Source: Diploscapter coronatus (taxonomy: Eukaryota > Nematoda > Chromadorea > Rhabditida > Rhabditidae). From it: a DNA stretch of 64,000 nt. The notes beneath the pieces were generated by a model. The model was not told the DNA's origin, searched no databases, and worked only from the letters and a program-made list of their open reading frames with translations. Below are positions 37,301 through 47,498 of this stretch, in pieces. The stretch lies in the NCBI GenBank assembly GCA_964036155.1, contig OZ038423.1, forward strand, positions 12,725,249 through 12,789,248, read 5' to 3'. Every line of letters begins with the position of its first letter. The first letter of the stretch is position 1. The translations under genes and the position numbers were made by a program.

Positions 37301-39550
37301 ATATCGCTTATGAAATATCTCAAATACGTCATATACTTAGAAATATTTTATCCTATTTGATTAATGTAAACTTATTAGTTTCAATTTTAGAAAACCCTTC
37401 GATGAAAGCAGTCGTCCCGAGACCCCAGCGGATATTCCCTCTCTCTATCCAAAGGCTCTGAAACATCTCCAAATGCAGACGTATCGCTTCATCGGTGACT
37501 ACGGCAAGCTGGTCATCCCATACACGTTCAAGAAGGAGATGCGAAACACCAATCCATTTTCACCTTCTCTTAGGGAAAGGTTGGATTTTTCGTTATTAAA
37601 GACATTATCTTGCACAACTATCATTGAGCAAATCAAAGTTTGCTCTGTCGAATGCTTTTCTGTGGGTAGTTACAAAATGACGGCAGGCTCTTTCTCAAAT
37701 ATGACTCACGCTTTCCTATAGAAGAGTGGATAATTTGATCAAATCATGCCGCCATATTGCTTTTGCCTTTCCTGTTACATAAATCAAAATAATCTTATCA
37801 TCATTATAAGTGTGAAACTTAAAGATTTTTGTAATGAAGTAACCACATATCGCGTTGAGAGAGTGATGATAAACGATGTATGAACTTGTTCAAATTTTCA
37901 GAACCAAACGCATCGCCAAAGAGTTGGCTTCAATGACTAACGCTCTTCCCCTGAACGCCTCAAATTCCATCTTCATTTGTGTCGATGAAGGTCGATGCGA
38001 TATTTTAAAAGTAAAAAAATTCTTTCCCTTAAAAATCAATGTTTCAAATCTAGGTCCTAATATCTGGTCCTGATGGCACGCCTTATCAAAACGGTCTATT
38101 CGAATTCGATATTTTCTTCCCGAGCGGGTAAGTGGATACAATATTAGCAATATGTGTCTCAAAAATAGTACCAAAATGTCGCAAGTGTTGGTAGAGTACC
38201 CAAAAATTCAATTCAGGTACCCATTTGCTCCACCGAAATGTGCATTTTTGACGACGGGTTCTGGAAATGTTCGGTTCAATCCGAATCTGTACAATGACGG
38301 TAAAATCTGCCTCTCGATTCTCGGAACATGGGAGGGTCGGCCCGAGGAAAAATGGACGCCTTACTGCTCACTCATTCAAGTGCTTATTAGTATTCAGGTA
38401 AGAAAAATATTAATTCGGTAAAATTACAAAAATGACCAATTATCGATGAAAGCTACCGAAAAATCATCAATTTTTGTAACTTGTAAACTACAAGATATGG
38501 TAAAAATCGCATTCTACCCTTACTTATCCTATTTCGCCTATGTCTCGTTTCGTTATGCCATACGGTTTACAATTGGCCACAAATTTCATTAAAAATTACC
38601 AAAATATCCAACTTCAGGGCCTAATTTTCGTGAAGGACCCGTATTTCAACGAGCCTGGGTTCGAGAAGTACCAGGGCACAGAAAAGGGCGAGGACTATTC
38701 GCGAAAATACAACCTCCAAATCGAACATGCTACGTTGAATTACGCCATTCGAGATCAGTTGAAAAATCCTCCACCGTATTTTAAGGTACGTGATTTACAC
38801 AGAGTCAGACTTAGGCAGATTTTCAACCAGAATTAGAAATTTTAGGGAGAGGGTACGCAAGATTATTTTTTATAGAAAGGGGTAGGAAACAAGGTTTTGG
38901 GAATATTTTGATATAATGGTGGTATGCACCAGGATTTTGGCATAAGCCCTACCCAGATTCGCAGAGTACTTTTTTAGATCATAAAAGCCATTTTTTAGAA
39001 AGTGGTGCAGAGACATTTCTGGTTGAAGAGGCACGCGATCATCGAGCAAGCTAAGAATTGGATTAATGAGATGAGAAAGGACTTGACCGAGGCGGAAAAT
39101 AATCCGAAACGAAAGGACTCGTTCGCGTTCGAAGCCATGTGCAACCCGTTCCATCAGGTAATTGTGATAATCGTGAAATAGTCTGGAGTTATGCCATCAT
39201 GACCAAGAATTATCGCGACATTAATCAAGAAAAGTCATTAAAACCCAATTAACCTGTTCGAAATAAAAACAATGCATTCAAAATAAGTAGAAAACTTTTG
39301 GCGATATTCCTCAGTCAAGTTATCATAATGAGCACGATATCTTAGTTATCGGTAAATACCAATCTTTTACCTCTTTTCAAGAGGAGAAATTCGTCCTAGC
39401 ATTGCATACAGAGGAACATGACTTCAGCCATTATCAATTGTTTATTGTTATTGTTGAAATTATTGATTTTTTTTGCAGGAACGATCAGTACAACAACTAA
39501 TTCAAGACCTGCATAACATGCAATGCCCCGTCGACCAATGTATGATATAA
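28319..39550 (+). CDS. ubc-17: BIRC6/BRUCE-type ubiquitin-conjugating enzyme (UBC-17 homologue), 5' exons not located
   Basis: E2 (probably E2/E3 hybrid) enzyme. It corresponds to the C-terminal part of the giant IAP BRUCE/BIRC6 and, like C. elegans UBC-17, shows no BIR repeat in the visible part. The first sure exon, 28319-28432, reads in phase 0 but lacks an ATG, so earlier exons exist. After a 4.7-kb intron come exons near 33146, 34033, 35198, 35390 ([14 protein letters not shown]), 35665 ([17 protein letters not shown]), 35821 ([15 protein letters not shown]), 36004, 36410, 36620, 36860 and 37391. The UBC fold spans about 37900-39160: [30 protein letters not shown], then [20 protein letters not shown] with the catalytic Cys in [16 protein letters not shown] and [12 protein letters not shown]. 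The last exon ends CPVDQCMI, stop 39548-39550. The match [23 protein letters not shown] is diagnostic for BIRC6 rather than UBE2O. Introns are much longer than in neighbouring genes. Confidence 0.9.
28457..28525 (+). pseudogene. degenerate tRNA-like element (A and B boxes)
   Basis: CATAGCGCAGTGGTAGAAT matches a tRNA D-arm/A box, and GGTTCGAGTTT about 35 bases later matches the B box. The acceptor and T stems do not pair well, so it is a tRNA pseudogene or SINE. It lies 25 bp inside the first visible ubc-17 intron. Confidence 0.5.
30725..30777. repeat. (AT)n microsatellite
   Basis: Two runs of alternating AT (about 30725-30745 and 30765-30777) separated by a short T-rich spacer, inside the large ubc-17 intron. 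Confidence 0.8.
31320..31425. repeat. imperfect inverted repeat in ubc-17 intron
   Basis: AGGGGTGGG (about 31339) is mirrored by CCCACCCCTTA (about 31411). A small GTGCAGATGCGCAC palindrome sits inside. The segment is GC-rich against an AT-rich intron. Possibly a decayed foldback element. Confidence 0.35.
31901..32003. repeat. stem-loop element, family with CTATTTC...GAAATAG core
   Basis: Imperfect hairpin. Left ACGGCAGAAAAATCTTT and CCCCATTTT are mirrored by AAAATGGGGAT and AAAGACTTTTTTTGCTGT. The centre is ACTATTTCCAGCTGAGAG, then CGAGAAATAGC. The same central architecture recurs at 46138-46256. Confidence 0.5.
38505..38595 (+). repeat. dispersed repeat, copy 1 (ubc-17 intron)
   Basis: ACTTATCCTATTTCGCCTAT, then GTCTCGTTTCGTTATGCCAT, ACGGTTTACAA and GGCCAC align with 43605-43690. 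It lies in the intron before the [10 protein letters not shown] exon. Confidence 0.5.
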
Positions 39551-40775
39551 AATGGGCTATAAACTCGAAATTTGGATGAAAATGCATATTTCTTTGATTT
39601 TTCATCACGTGTATGTACAGAATAGTTCATTGAGCTTTCCCTTCAAATTGAACGTTTTTTCAACAAATATCACCAAATCTTGATATAAAACTTCACTTAG
39701 TCACGAGTGTTTCGCCGTTACGATATATTGAAATTCTCAACAAATAACAATTCAAGAGCAATCAAAATTACTTCAAGTAGGAATCTGTTCCTGAATAATT
39801 TATAATTTATGAGGAGAATTTATTCAATACGTTATCTCTATCTTGTGAATTTGCCTTTAAATAATTGTGAATATTTTCGCGTCTTCCAAATTTGGCATAT
39901 CTTGGAAGTGTTTGGATTTTCGTTTTTTTGTTTAATTTGAAAATAAACCAATTTCAAATTTCACCATACCGGAGCCTGATTTTTAAATATGTTGTAATGC
40001 ATGCTAAGCTGAATTAAAATAAAGAAAAAGAATATGTGTGATGGCGCATAGCACTTGTCTCAAGGGGGCTCAACCATCGTATGTAGGCTCGATTTTCTAT
40101 AGATTTTTTAATTTATCTTCAAATAACACCTATGGTCAAGGTTAAATACGTCATTTGACTTCTCACGCATAATCGATCGTTGATCTATTAGTGGTTGGGG
40201 TGTACTCAACTCGATCGATCAGCTAATTGCTCTTTATATGTAGGAAACTTTGTCTTTCTATCCTTCAACATGTGATGAGAGTTTCTTTACATTTTCACTG
40301 TTGTGACTCGTTTCTGATTTCTGGCATTTCTCTCTTTTCTGCCTGTTTTTCTCCATTCTCATTTTATCGCTATGATGCAAAAGCAAAATTCTCGCAGACA
40401 CAAGACCACTGTTTATTTGCGTCGAAAACTCTTGTTTGAAAGAGTGCACACTATATCGACATTTTCTTTCCAGTTAAATTTAAAATAGTGAAAATATTGT
40501 GCAATTTTTCATAAGTTAATATAATCTATACTGTTTAAATTCACCCTTAACTCTGTTTTCATTTAGAGTATTTTATCTTTCAACTTTGCATCATTGTTAA
40601 ACTTGATGCTTTCAGTGTAACATTTCAAAGTACTTCTAAATTTCAAAATTGCATCACTTTGTAGATACAAGTAGGCTTTCTTCATCATACGTTTTAAAAT
40701 ATCAACATTTGCTTCATTTAAATTTATTATTTTTGTCGTAGCACAGTTGAATGATATTACTTTCAGTAATTAGCC
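39551..40775. other. intergenic region between ubc-17 and the UGT gene
   Basis: Holds the ubc-17 3' end and the UGT promoter. AATAAA occurs near 39945. No exon chain or RNA gene was seen. ORFs near 40230-40450 are short and lack features. Confidence 0.4.
40761..40766 (+). promoter_or_regulatory. probable spliced-leader acceptor
   Basis: TTTCAG ends at 40766, 9 bases before the UGT start codon at 40776, with no upstream donor-linked exon evident. This spacing is typical of nematode trans-splice sites. Confidence 0.45.
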
Positions 40776-43525
40776 ATGCGAAGCCAAACAATACTTGTGC
40801 TGCTATTTTTGGTTGTTCAAATATCGTCCCCACTGAAAATTCTGCTTATGTGTTGGGATGTCTCTAATTCTCAGGTATAAATTTAAATTTAAATTAAAAC
40901 TAAAATAAAATTCAACCTTCAGCTCGGCTTTTACATGCGTATCGCGGATACTTTGCTGCACGCGGGTCATGAGGTTACGATTATGAAGTTTGAAGCATAC
41001 GCGGGAAGGGATTCAGATCAATTGAAAATCGATCCTAGAATCAAAGGTCTGAATTTAAAAAAAAAAAAAAGAAAGTTAATATAAAACATATTTATATTGT
41101 CAATTTCAATTTATTTTTTAATATTATATTATATTTAAAATAAATATTCAGTTTCAAATTTTTCAAATATAATATTTTAGTCCACAATGTCGACACTCAT
41201 CTACCCTTCTCAAAGGATGAAATGATAGCGCAACAGGCGAAATTTATATTTAAAGTAAGCAGTTTTTAATAATTATTTTAAAATTCGAAAATTTAGGACT
41301 TTTCATATTTCGACTTCGAGATGTGGAAAATGGCGAGTAACTCCTCGAAAATGTTCGCCGCTTCTTGTGAAAGTAACCTCTAGAATTAGCGTTTTAAAAA
41401 TTAGCATATTCTATATAAAATATTCAAATTAACTTGATTTTAGAAATCGCCCAAAATAAGGAGTTGATCCAGTGGGTCAAGTCTGGGGAATACGATTTGG
41501 CCATGCCTCATATGTAATATCCGATTTCAAAACATCTAAATTATTCTAATTTTAGGTATTCACTATGCGCTTTGGGTATTATTAAACTTGCTAATATTCC
41601 TACTTGGATTTGGGTGAATAGGTATCGGCATACTTGTTAATCTCTACTTTTACAATCGCAATTTTAGCGCCTTCATGATGGACTTCATTGCTTATGTCAT
41701 TGGACCGCCTATTTTCCCTTCCTATGTACCACGTAATACCGCCAAATTACCAGAATATCTTTCTCCTGGTAATCTATCCATTTTAGCGATGATGATGGCA
41801 GCCACAGATAATATGAACTTCTTGGAGAGAACCAAAAGCCTCATGGGTCATGCGGTCATGTACTTCACTTGGCCTATGTAAGAATATCATGTTTCCAAAT
41901 TTTTCAGCTAAAATCATGGACTTCTTTCATAACATTACCGCTTTGTCTAAGGAATAACCCAATACTATGCATTATATTCCGAAGTTTCTTACTATACCAT
42001 AAAAATAGCATGATATAGTGCACCATTGTCTAAGTTATTTGGTAATTAAAAAAACCTATATTACTAATTTAATGGTTTTATATTTTATGTTCGTCGGCAA
42101 TAAAGAAACCGAAATGTACCGCCAGGTTTACGGTCATTCGTTTCCCGACCTTTATGACGTCGCTCGGGAGTGTCCTCTCGCAATGCTCAACTCGAATGAA
42201 ATGTTCGAGTTTCCCCGCCCTTTAATGGCCAAATTCGTCTATATCGGAGGGTTGGGAATGGGCATTGGGAACGAAACCAGAAGTCCTCTGAATCTGGTAA
42301 TTTTTTGACTCTTAAAATTGTTAAATCAAAAGATAGTTTTGCTACAAATGTAAAATTTTTATCTTCAAATCTAACATTTACTAATATCTGTACCTTGAGA
42401 ATATTAAATTATTTATTTTTCAGGACTTCAAGAAGCTAGTCGACGAATCTAAATCCATCGTCGTTTTTACCTTTGGAAGTATCGCGCCAGCTTACAAAAT
42501 GCCTGACGATTGGAAGGAGGCGTTCTGGGGAGCTTTCAAGGACTTATCGGGTAGGAATTATTAACGAATGCGCTACTTCTTAGAGTATTCATTTTTATTG
42601 TATTACTTTTTAGCATGCTAATTCAGAACATACCTTCATCATGAGGTACGAAAAACCTGAAGAACTTGTCGGGAAATTACCTTCAAATGTCCACGCCTTT
42701 AAATGGATTCCTCAAACCGATCTTCTTCTGCAGCCTAAAACCAAACTGCTCATCACCCATGGAGGCTATAACTCTCTTCAGGTACTCTTTTCTCAATCTA
42801 AATTTCAAGCACATAATTTTATCATGATTTAAAGAAATAACCCTTTCAAAATCAGCGAAGTTTATAGTAAGCCAAATATTTGAACTTGAAAAAAACTTGC
42901 ATATCGATCCTTCCAGGAAGCAATTTCGACCGCGGTTCCAGTGGTAGCCATCCCGCTTTTCGGTGATCAGCCCAAGAACGGCAAGATCATCGAAAGTCGA
43001 CACTTCGGCGTGACGCTGCAGAAGTCTGAAATTCAACGGGACAAAATCAGGGAGGCAATCAAGACGGTTGTGGAGGATGAAAGGTATGAGCTTCTTGATT
43101 CATCGAATACATTGCTACTCTCTACTCTTGCTAAGAAAGTACTAACTTTAAAAAGAAAAAAAAACGTATTTTTTTTTGTATAAAATACCTGAATCGTAAT
43201 TTACTTGAATACATAAATTTTTAGCTACAAGAAATCCATCACTCGTGTTCGGCAAATGATCAAGAAACGTCCAGTGTCCGCTGAAGACCTACTTATCAGA
43301 TGGACCGAATTTGTGGGTGAATTTAAAACCCTCGAAAACCTGAAACCCAAGGCCCAAGATCTGTCACTCATAGTGTATCACTCGATTGATGTGATGGCAT
43401 TTTTATTATTCGTTGCATTTACTGTTTTGTATATTATCTACCTCATTTTTAAGTTCATTATCAGGTTATTTATGGCATTTTTACGAAAAATTGGTCTTAT
43501 ATCTCAAAAGCAGAAAACCGAGTAG
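40776..43525 (+). CDS. UDP-glucuronosyltransferase (UGT), ER membrane
   Basis: Transfers sugar from a UDP-sugar to small lipophilic substrates in the ER lumen (detoxification). ATG 40776 begins the signal peptide [18 protein letters not shown]. The aglycone-binding half follows ([20 protein letters not shown] near 40925-40990). The donor half contains [11 protein letters not shown] (about 42460) and the UGT signature [44 protein letters not shown] (42700-42970). The C-terminus has a transmembrane helix ([19 protein letters not shown]) and a basic tail ending KQKTE, stop 43523-43525. About 12 exons. The usual catalytic His after Ser in SHxxFMGRIAD is Gln here ([12 protein letters not shown]). 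The exon starting near 42030 has a weak CTAAG acceptor, so its first about 20 codons are uncertain. Confidence 0.93.
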
Positions 43526-44006
43526 CTTTACAGTATTTAATTTCGACTATTTTCAAACCGCAGGACATCATTGACACAGGACTTGATAAAATTGCATCGT
43601 AAAAATTACTTATCCTACTTTGCCTAGCCTATTTCTCTTATGTCTTGTGTCATGATCCCATGAGGTTTACAAGCCACCTTAAAATTCTATATCCTGAAAC
43701 ATTTTAATCTACGATCTCAGGGGATATTGTAGCTTTGGTTTTTATGCCATAGAAGATTTAGCTAAATTCGTTTCTTCGAATAAATAACCGTAGTCTCTCT
43801 TATTCGATTTCGATAAACGCTTCGGCTTTTTCTGTATCGAAAGCTTAAACAAAAGGCGTGGCATTCAGAGAAATGCAAAAGCGCAGAGAGCGATTTTTAG
43901 AGGTGAAATCGGCTTTTCCTCCTATTCTCGTCCCTATTTAACCGCTCTATCGTTCGGGATTTGGAGTGTATTCCTCCATTTCGTCCATTTCACACGAAAT
44001 ATCCAC
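43526..44006. other. intergenic region with dispersed repeat
   Basis: UGT 3' flank and promoter side of the Thr-rich gene. AATAAA lies near 43783. Contains repeat copy 2 at 43605-43690. No exon seen. Confidence 0.4.
43605..43690 (+). repeat. dispersed repeat, copy 2 (downstream of UGT)
   Basis: TTACTTATCCTA, TATTTCTCTTATGTCT, GTCATGATCCCATGAGGTTT and ACAAGCCACC match the order and sequence of copy 1 at 38505-38595 with scattered differences. Confidence 0.5.
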
Positions 44007-46801
44007 ATGGTTCAATTGCATTTTTTCCTCCCAACAATATTCTTCTCTACGGCGTATTCATGCATGCAGTCTTCACAAACCACGACACCGGGTATGTTTT
44101 CCAAAACAAATGTTCCGCTTACAAGCTCAGCTCTGCATTAATCTATTTGGCCCAAGCTTAAAATCACCAGAAAAGCAATCTTGGAAGTTCATGCATTTGA
44201 TAGACTAGATAGTCTTCTTGGTATCGAAGCAATGATGCATGGACTTCCTAAAACGCCGCCAATAATTTGCCTAGCACTGATTTTTAGTGGAGACCACTAC
44301 TGAAGCCACCGATACTACCACAACAACGCCTTCAGTAACTACAACTACGGCGGGTAATGATTTCACGGGTGTTCGAGGAATGGCAACCTCGTGGCAGCAC
44401 ACCTTGAAGAAATAACTCATGGGATGAGAAGAGGATAGGATAAAGCTTTTCTTAATTCACGCGCTAGTTTTCAAGTTAGGGAAAGTTGCAAAATTGTAGT
44501 TTTTAAAATCCACATTTGATATAGTTTGGAGACGATTTACACCATAAAGGGAATAGTTTGTACCACAAAAGAGGTGGGTTGTAATAGAATGAAAGGAGAA
44601 GTCACATTTTTGGCTAAATCACTCTTTCGACAATAGATCGATCGTCTTCAATATTTTCTAGTTTCCGCGAGCACCACCGCTTTAACCACTACTCCAACCA
44701 CAACAGCTTCAGCCACCACAACCACAACGGCTTCAGATACAACAACAACCATAGCCACAACAACCACTACGACTACGACTACGACTACTACTACGACAAC
44801 TCCAGCGCTGCGTAAGTTTATCATCATCTTTAAATATCAAAAAGTCTTTATTTATGGAATGTGCTCCATTGTCAATTTACTCATAAGTGTTTGGCACTGG
44901 AACATATCTAACGTAATAATGACCATTTTTGGGTCTTCACTGAGAACTTGTTCGTAAAAAACCGAATTTTCAGTTTGCGCTTCGTGCATGATGAGCGATA
45001 TCACGTATGATATGACGGCGCCCGATCCCGGTTTAACTGTGGGAACGACAGATTTCACGTGAGTCTCAGACATTTGTTTTTCCAGAAACACCAACGGAAA
45101 AGTCGGGGTTTGTTTTCGGCAATGTAAAATTCTTGAACTTTTGGATCTTTAACCAGAGAGAAACCTTAGAATTACAATATTTCGAAACATACAGGGTGCG
45201 GCAGAATTACTGTCACAAGTGTTTATTCGATACGCATGACGCAATGATATGTAATATCGAAAAAAGTTCTGTTATAATTAATTGAGTACTTCATTAATAA
45301 TAATTAATAAAAGTTTTTGAGTGAATCCTTTCGCATGACCTCACAGGCGCGACTGTCTTCTAGTAACGAATGCCTATGGCACACACACAGACATTCGACG
45401 TGAATGTCGTCCCTTGAATTCATAAGGACAAAGATTTGATACTTCTTTTTGGTAGATAGTTAAAGAACAGTTCTATGGCTTCAAGATACGCTACTTTTGA
45501 AATTTTTAGTAATGTAATTTTCTACCAAAAATATTCAAACCATCATGACTTGCTAGCTCAAACCAGTAGGATTATTGGTATTCGCTGAGAGCTATGATAT
45601 TTCGAGGAACCCTGTACATCACATGTTAAAGCAAAATACCAAAATCCTAGTGGGGATAGCTTTCCTTTATAAAGAGGTTTTCAGCAATAGTAAATTTCAC
45701 ATATTTCAACTTTATGGCTTGAATTTAGACTATATGAAAACGAGATTGTGAAAAATCTTATCAAAGATTCAAGTACGAATCCGTAAGAGTTCGCATCATT
45801 GGAAAATATTCAAATTTTTCATTATTTTGTAAGAAGTACAGGTCTTTGAAAGCTTGTAGCAATAATTTTGCCGCATTTTGTAATTTATGAAAATCTTTAA
45901 CCTTCTGATTTATTTTTCGAAAACCTACAAAAATGGTAAAAAAAATTTTCTGTCTAGGTAAAGACCACGAAATTGTTGAACTTCTGATTTCGATTCTGCA
46001 AATGCAACAATTTGATGACATTGATGAAATGAAAAATTGTGTGAGTGTCTGCAAAAGCGGCGAAAACCCTTGATGGTCAAGAGTTTTCTATGGCGAAACT
46101 AGCATCATAGTTCAAAATCGGTCTACATTGTTCTATTCTTTAACGGTCGAGGAAAACCTTTTCGTCTTCAGTTTTTCACGCTATTTCTTCGCTGGGAAGA
46201 AGAAATAGCCTGAGAGAAATGGAGAGGAAAAAGGTTTTTCTCCCGTTATCGTAAAGATGCGCAGTGGATTCGCGGGATTCTTTGAAGATCTCGAGAGGCA
46301 ATTACGAACAATAGCGATTGCCACTCGCGCTCGACTAGTAGAGTCTCAACCAATTATGCGCGCCGACGCAGAAATACTTGTTTAACTTTTGAAAAGCGAA
46401 AGATTTAAATCGATTTGAGCTCTTATTTTGCAAAAATAACGATAAATAATTAGCTTCACATTACTTAAGTTTAAAAACTTAGCATATTTCACTTCAGACT
46501 AGGCGCTCCAGATGCCAATGGATGTGCTACGGCTACACTGACGTGCACTGCGCCCGTAAAACCTCAATAACTTCGAAGATTAAACAAATTATTTGCTACA
46601 TTGAACTTTCAGCCCGGATTAATCCCGATTCTCAACGTTAATGGTGGTCAGGGTACCAATAATCCTGTTGGACAAACTGTAAGCAATTTTTTAAAGTCAC
46701 TTGAAAATGGCAAATAAAAAACTAAGGTAACCTTCGGACTGGTGTGCAACGGAGATGGATCATGGACGTCAGCTCAACGTAAATTAATTTTATTCTTTTA
46801 A
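44007..46801 (+). CDS. secreted Thr-rich protein with C6/DUF281-like Cys module
   Basis: ATG 44007 gives a signal peptide (MVQLHFFLPTIFFSTAYSC). Two exons (44288-44356 and about 44664-44812) then encode a mucin-like tract that is almost pure Thr with Ala, Ser and Pro, a likely O-glycosylation region. The C-terminal module reads VCASCMMSDITYDMTAPDPG, then GCATATLTC, NVNGGQGTNN, VTFGLVCNGDGSW. This CxxC ... GC ... TC ... LVCN..G.W layout is that of the nematode C6/DUF281 family; function unknown, probably extracellular or cuticle-associated. Phases join across all exons (1,1,1,2,0,0). If the last exon reads through, the stop is TAA 46799-46801; a further small exon cannot be excluded. The long intron 45060-46500 carries two foldback elements. 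Confidence 0.75.
44750..44811 (+). repeat. ACN triplet repeat encoding poly-Thr
   Basis: Runs of ACA, ACC, ACT and ACG codons, including (ACGACT)n near 44769-44790, within the Thr-rich exon. Such tracts expand and contract easily. Confidence 0.8.
45192..45614. mobile_element. possible mariner-like non-autonomous element, TA-flanked
   Basis: Starts CAGGGTGCGGCAGAATTACT and ends TTTCGAGGAACCCTG, each flanked by TA (45190-45191, 45615-45616). Only about 7 terminal bases are clearly inverted. Internal sequence has no transposase ORF. It lies in the long intron of the Thr-rich gene. Confidence 0.35.
46138..46256. repeat. stem-loop element, second copy of the CTATTTC...GAAATAG family
   Basis: Left CTTTAACGG, GAGGAAAACCTTTT, CTATTTCTTC are mirrored by GAAGAAATAGC, AAAAAGGTTTTTCTC, CGTTATCGTAAAG. 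The central loop resembles that of 31901-32003. Confidence 0.45.
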
Positions 46802-47498
46802 CTTAAATTTCAATATCAACATTTGAGCCCCACCCCAAGTGATCACCGATGCAGATTGCTACTATGCATAATGATCTAATTTTTGACTTAGTCATTAAGT
46901 TGTTACCTGTTAATTGATTTATGATGAATATAAAGTTACTATTGCTATGCTTTAGACAGTATGATGATGATACATGTATTGAATAGTCAAAAATCGGGAA
47001 AAGAAAATGAGAGAGAGTAATTTGGCCAGTCTCCCTGTTTCGTGGGTTACATATTCCTATTTTCAAGTTGCAGAAATAACTGCACTACTTTGCATTTACC
47101 AGCTTTAGGATTAAAGAGTATATGAATTAATAAATATTTAAAATGTAGTTGTACCCACATAATCACATCCTAATTGATTTTATCAAGTTCTTTCGTACTT
47201 GTCATCAAATATCAGATACAAGCATTTCATGCCTTTCGATGAGCCATAAAATAACGCTTGATGTGCGAAAAATGCGATCTAACAAACTTTATCAGTTTAC
47301 CAAGCGGAATTGAAACGTTTTATTTAACGACAATTAGAGACGCCAGCTCGTTAAATCGGAATATAAAATATCGAATTAAGACTTGCAGAATAGCAAATTC
47401 GTCGATACACATCTTAAGCTTGAGAAGTTTCATATCTGATTCGTATATTTAAGTTACTTATACTTTAGGTAATTCACTAGATTTCCAATATCGACATC
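46802..47498. other. intergenic region, promoter side of first CUB-like gene
   Basis: AT-rich spacer with AATAAA-like signals near 47079. No exon or RNA gene recognised. Short minus-strand ORFs have no family features. Confidence 0.4.

Noticed and set aside
44233..44310. ATG at 44233 as start of the Thr-rich gene
   Set aside because: Its frame stops soon after entering the exon; ATG 44007 gives a signal peptide and joins in phase.
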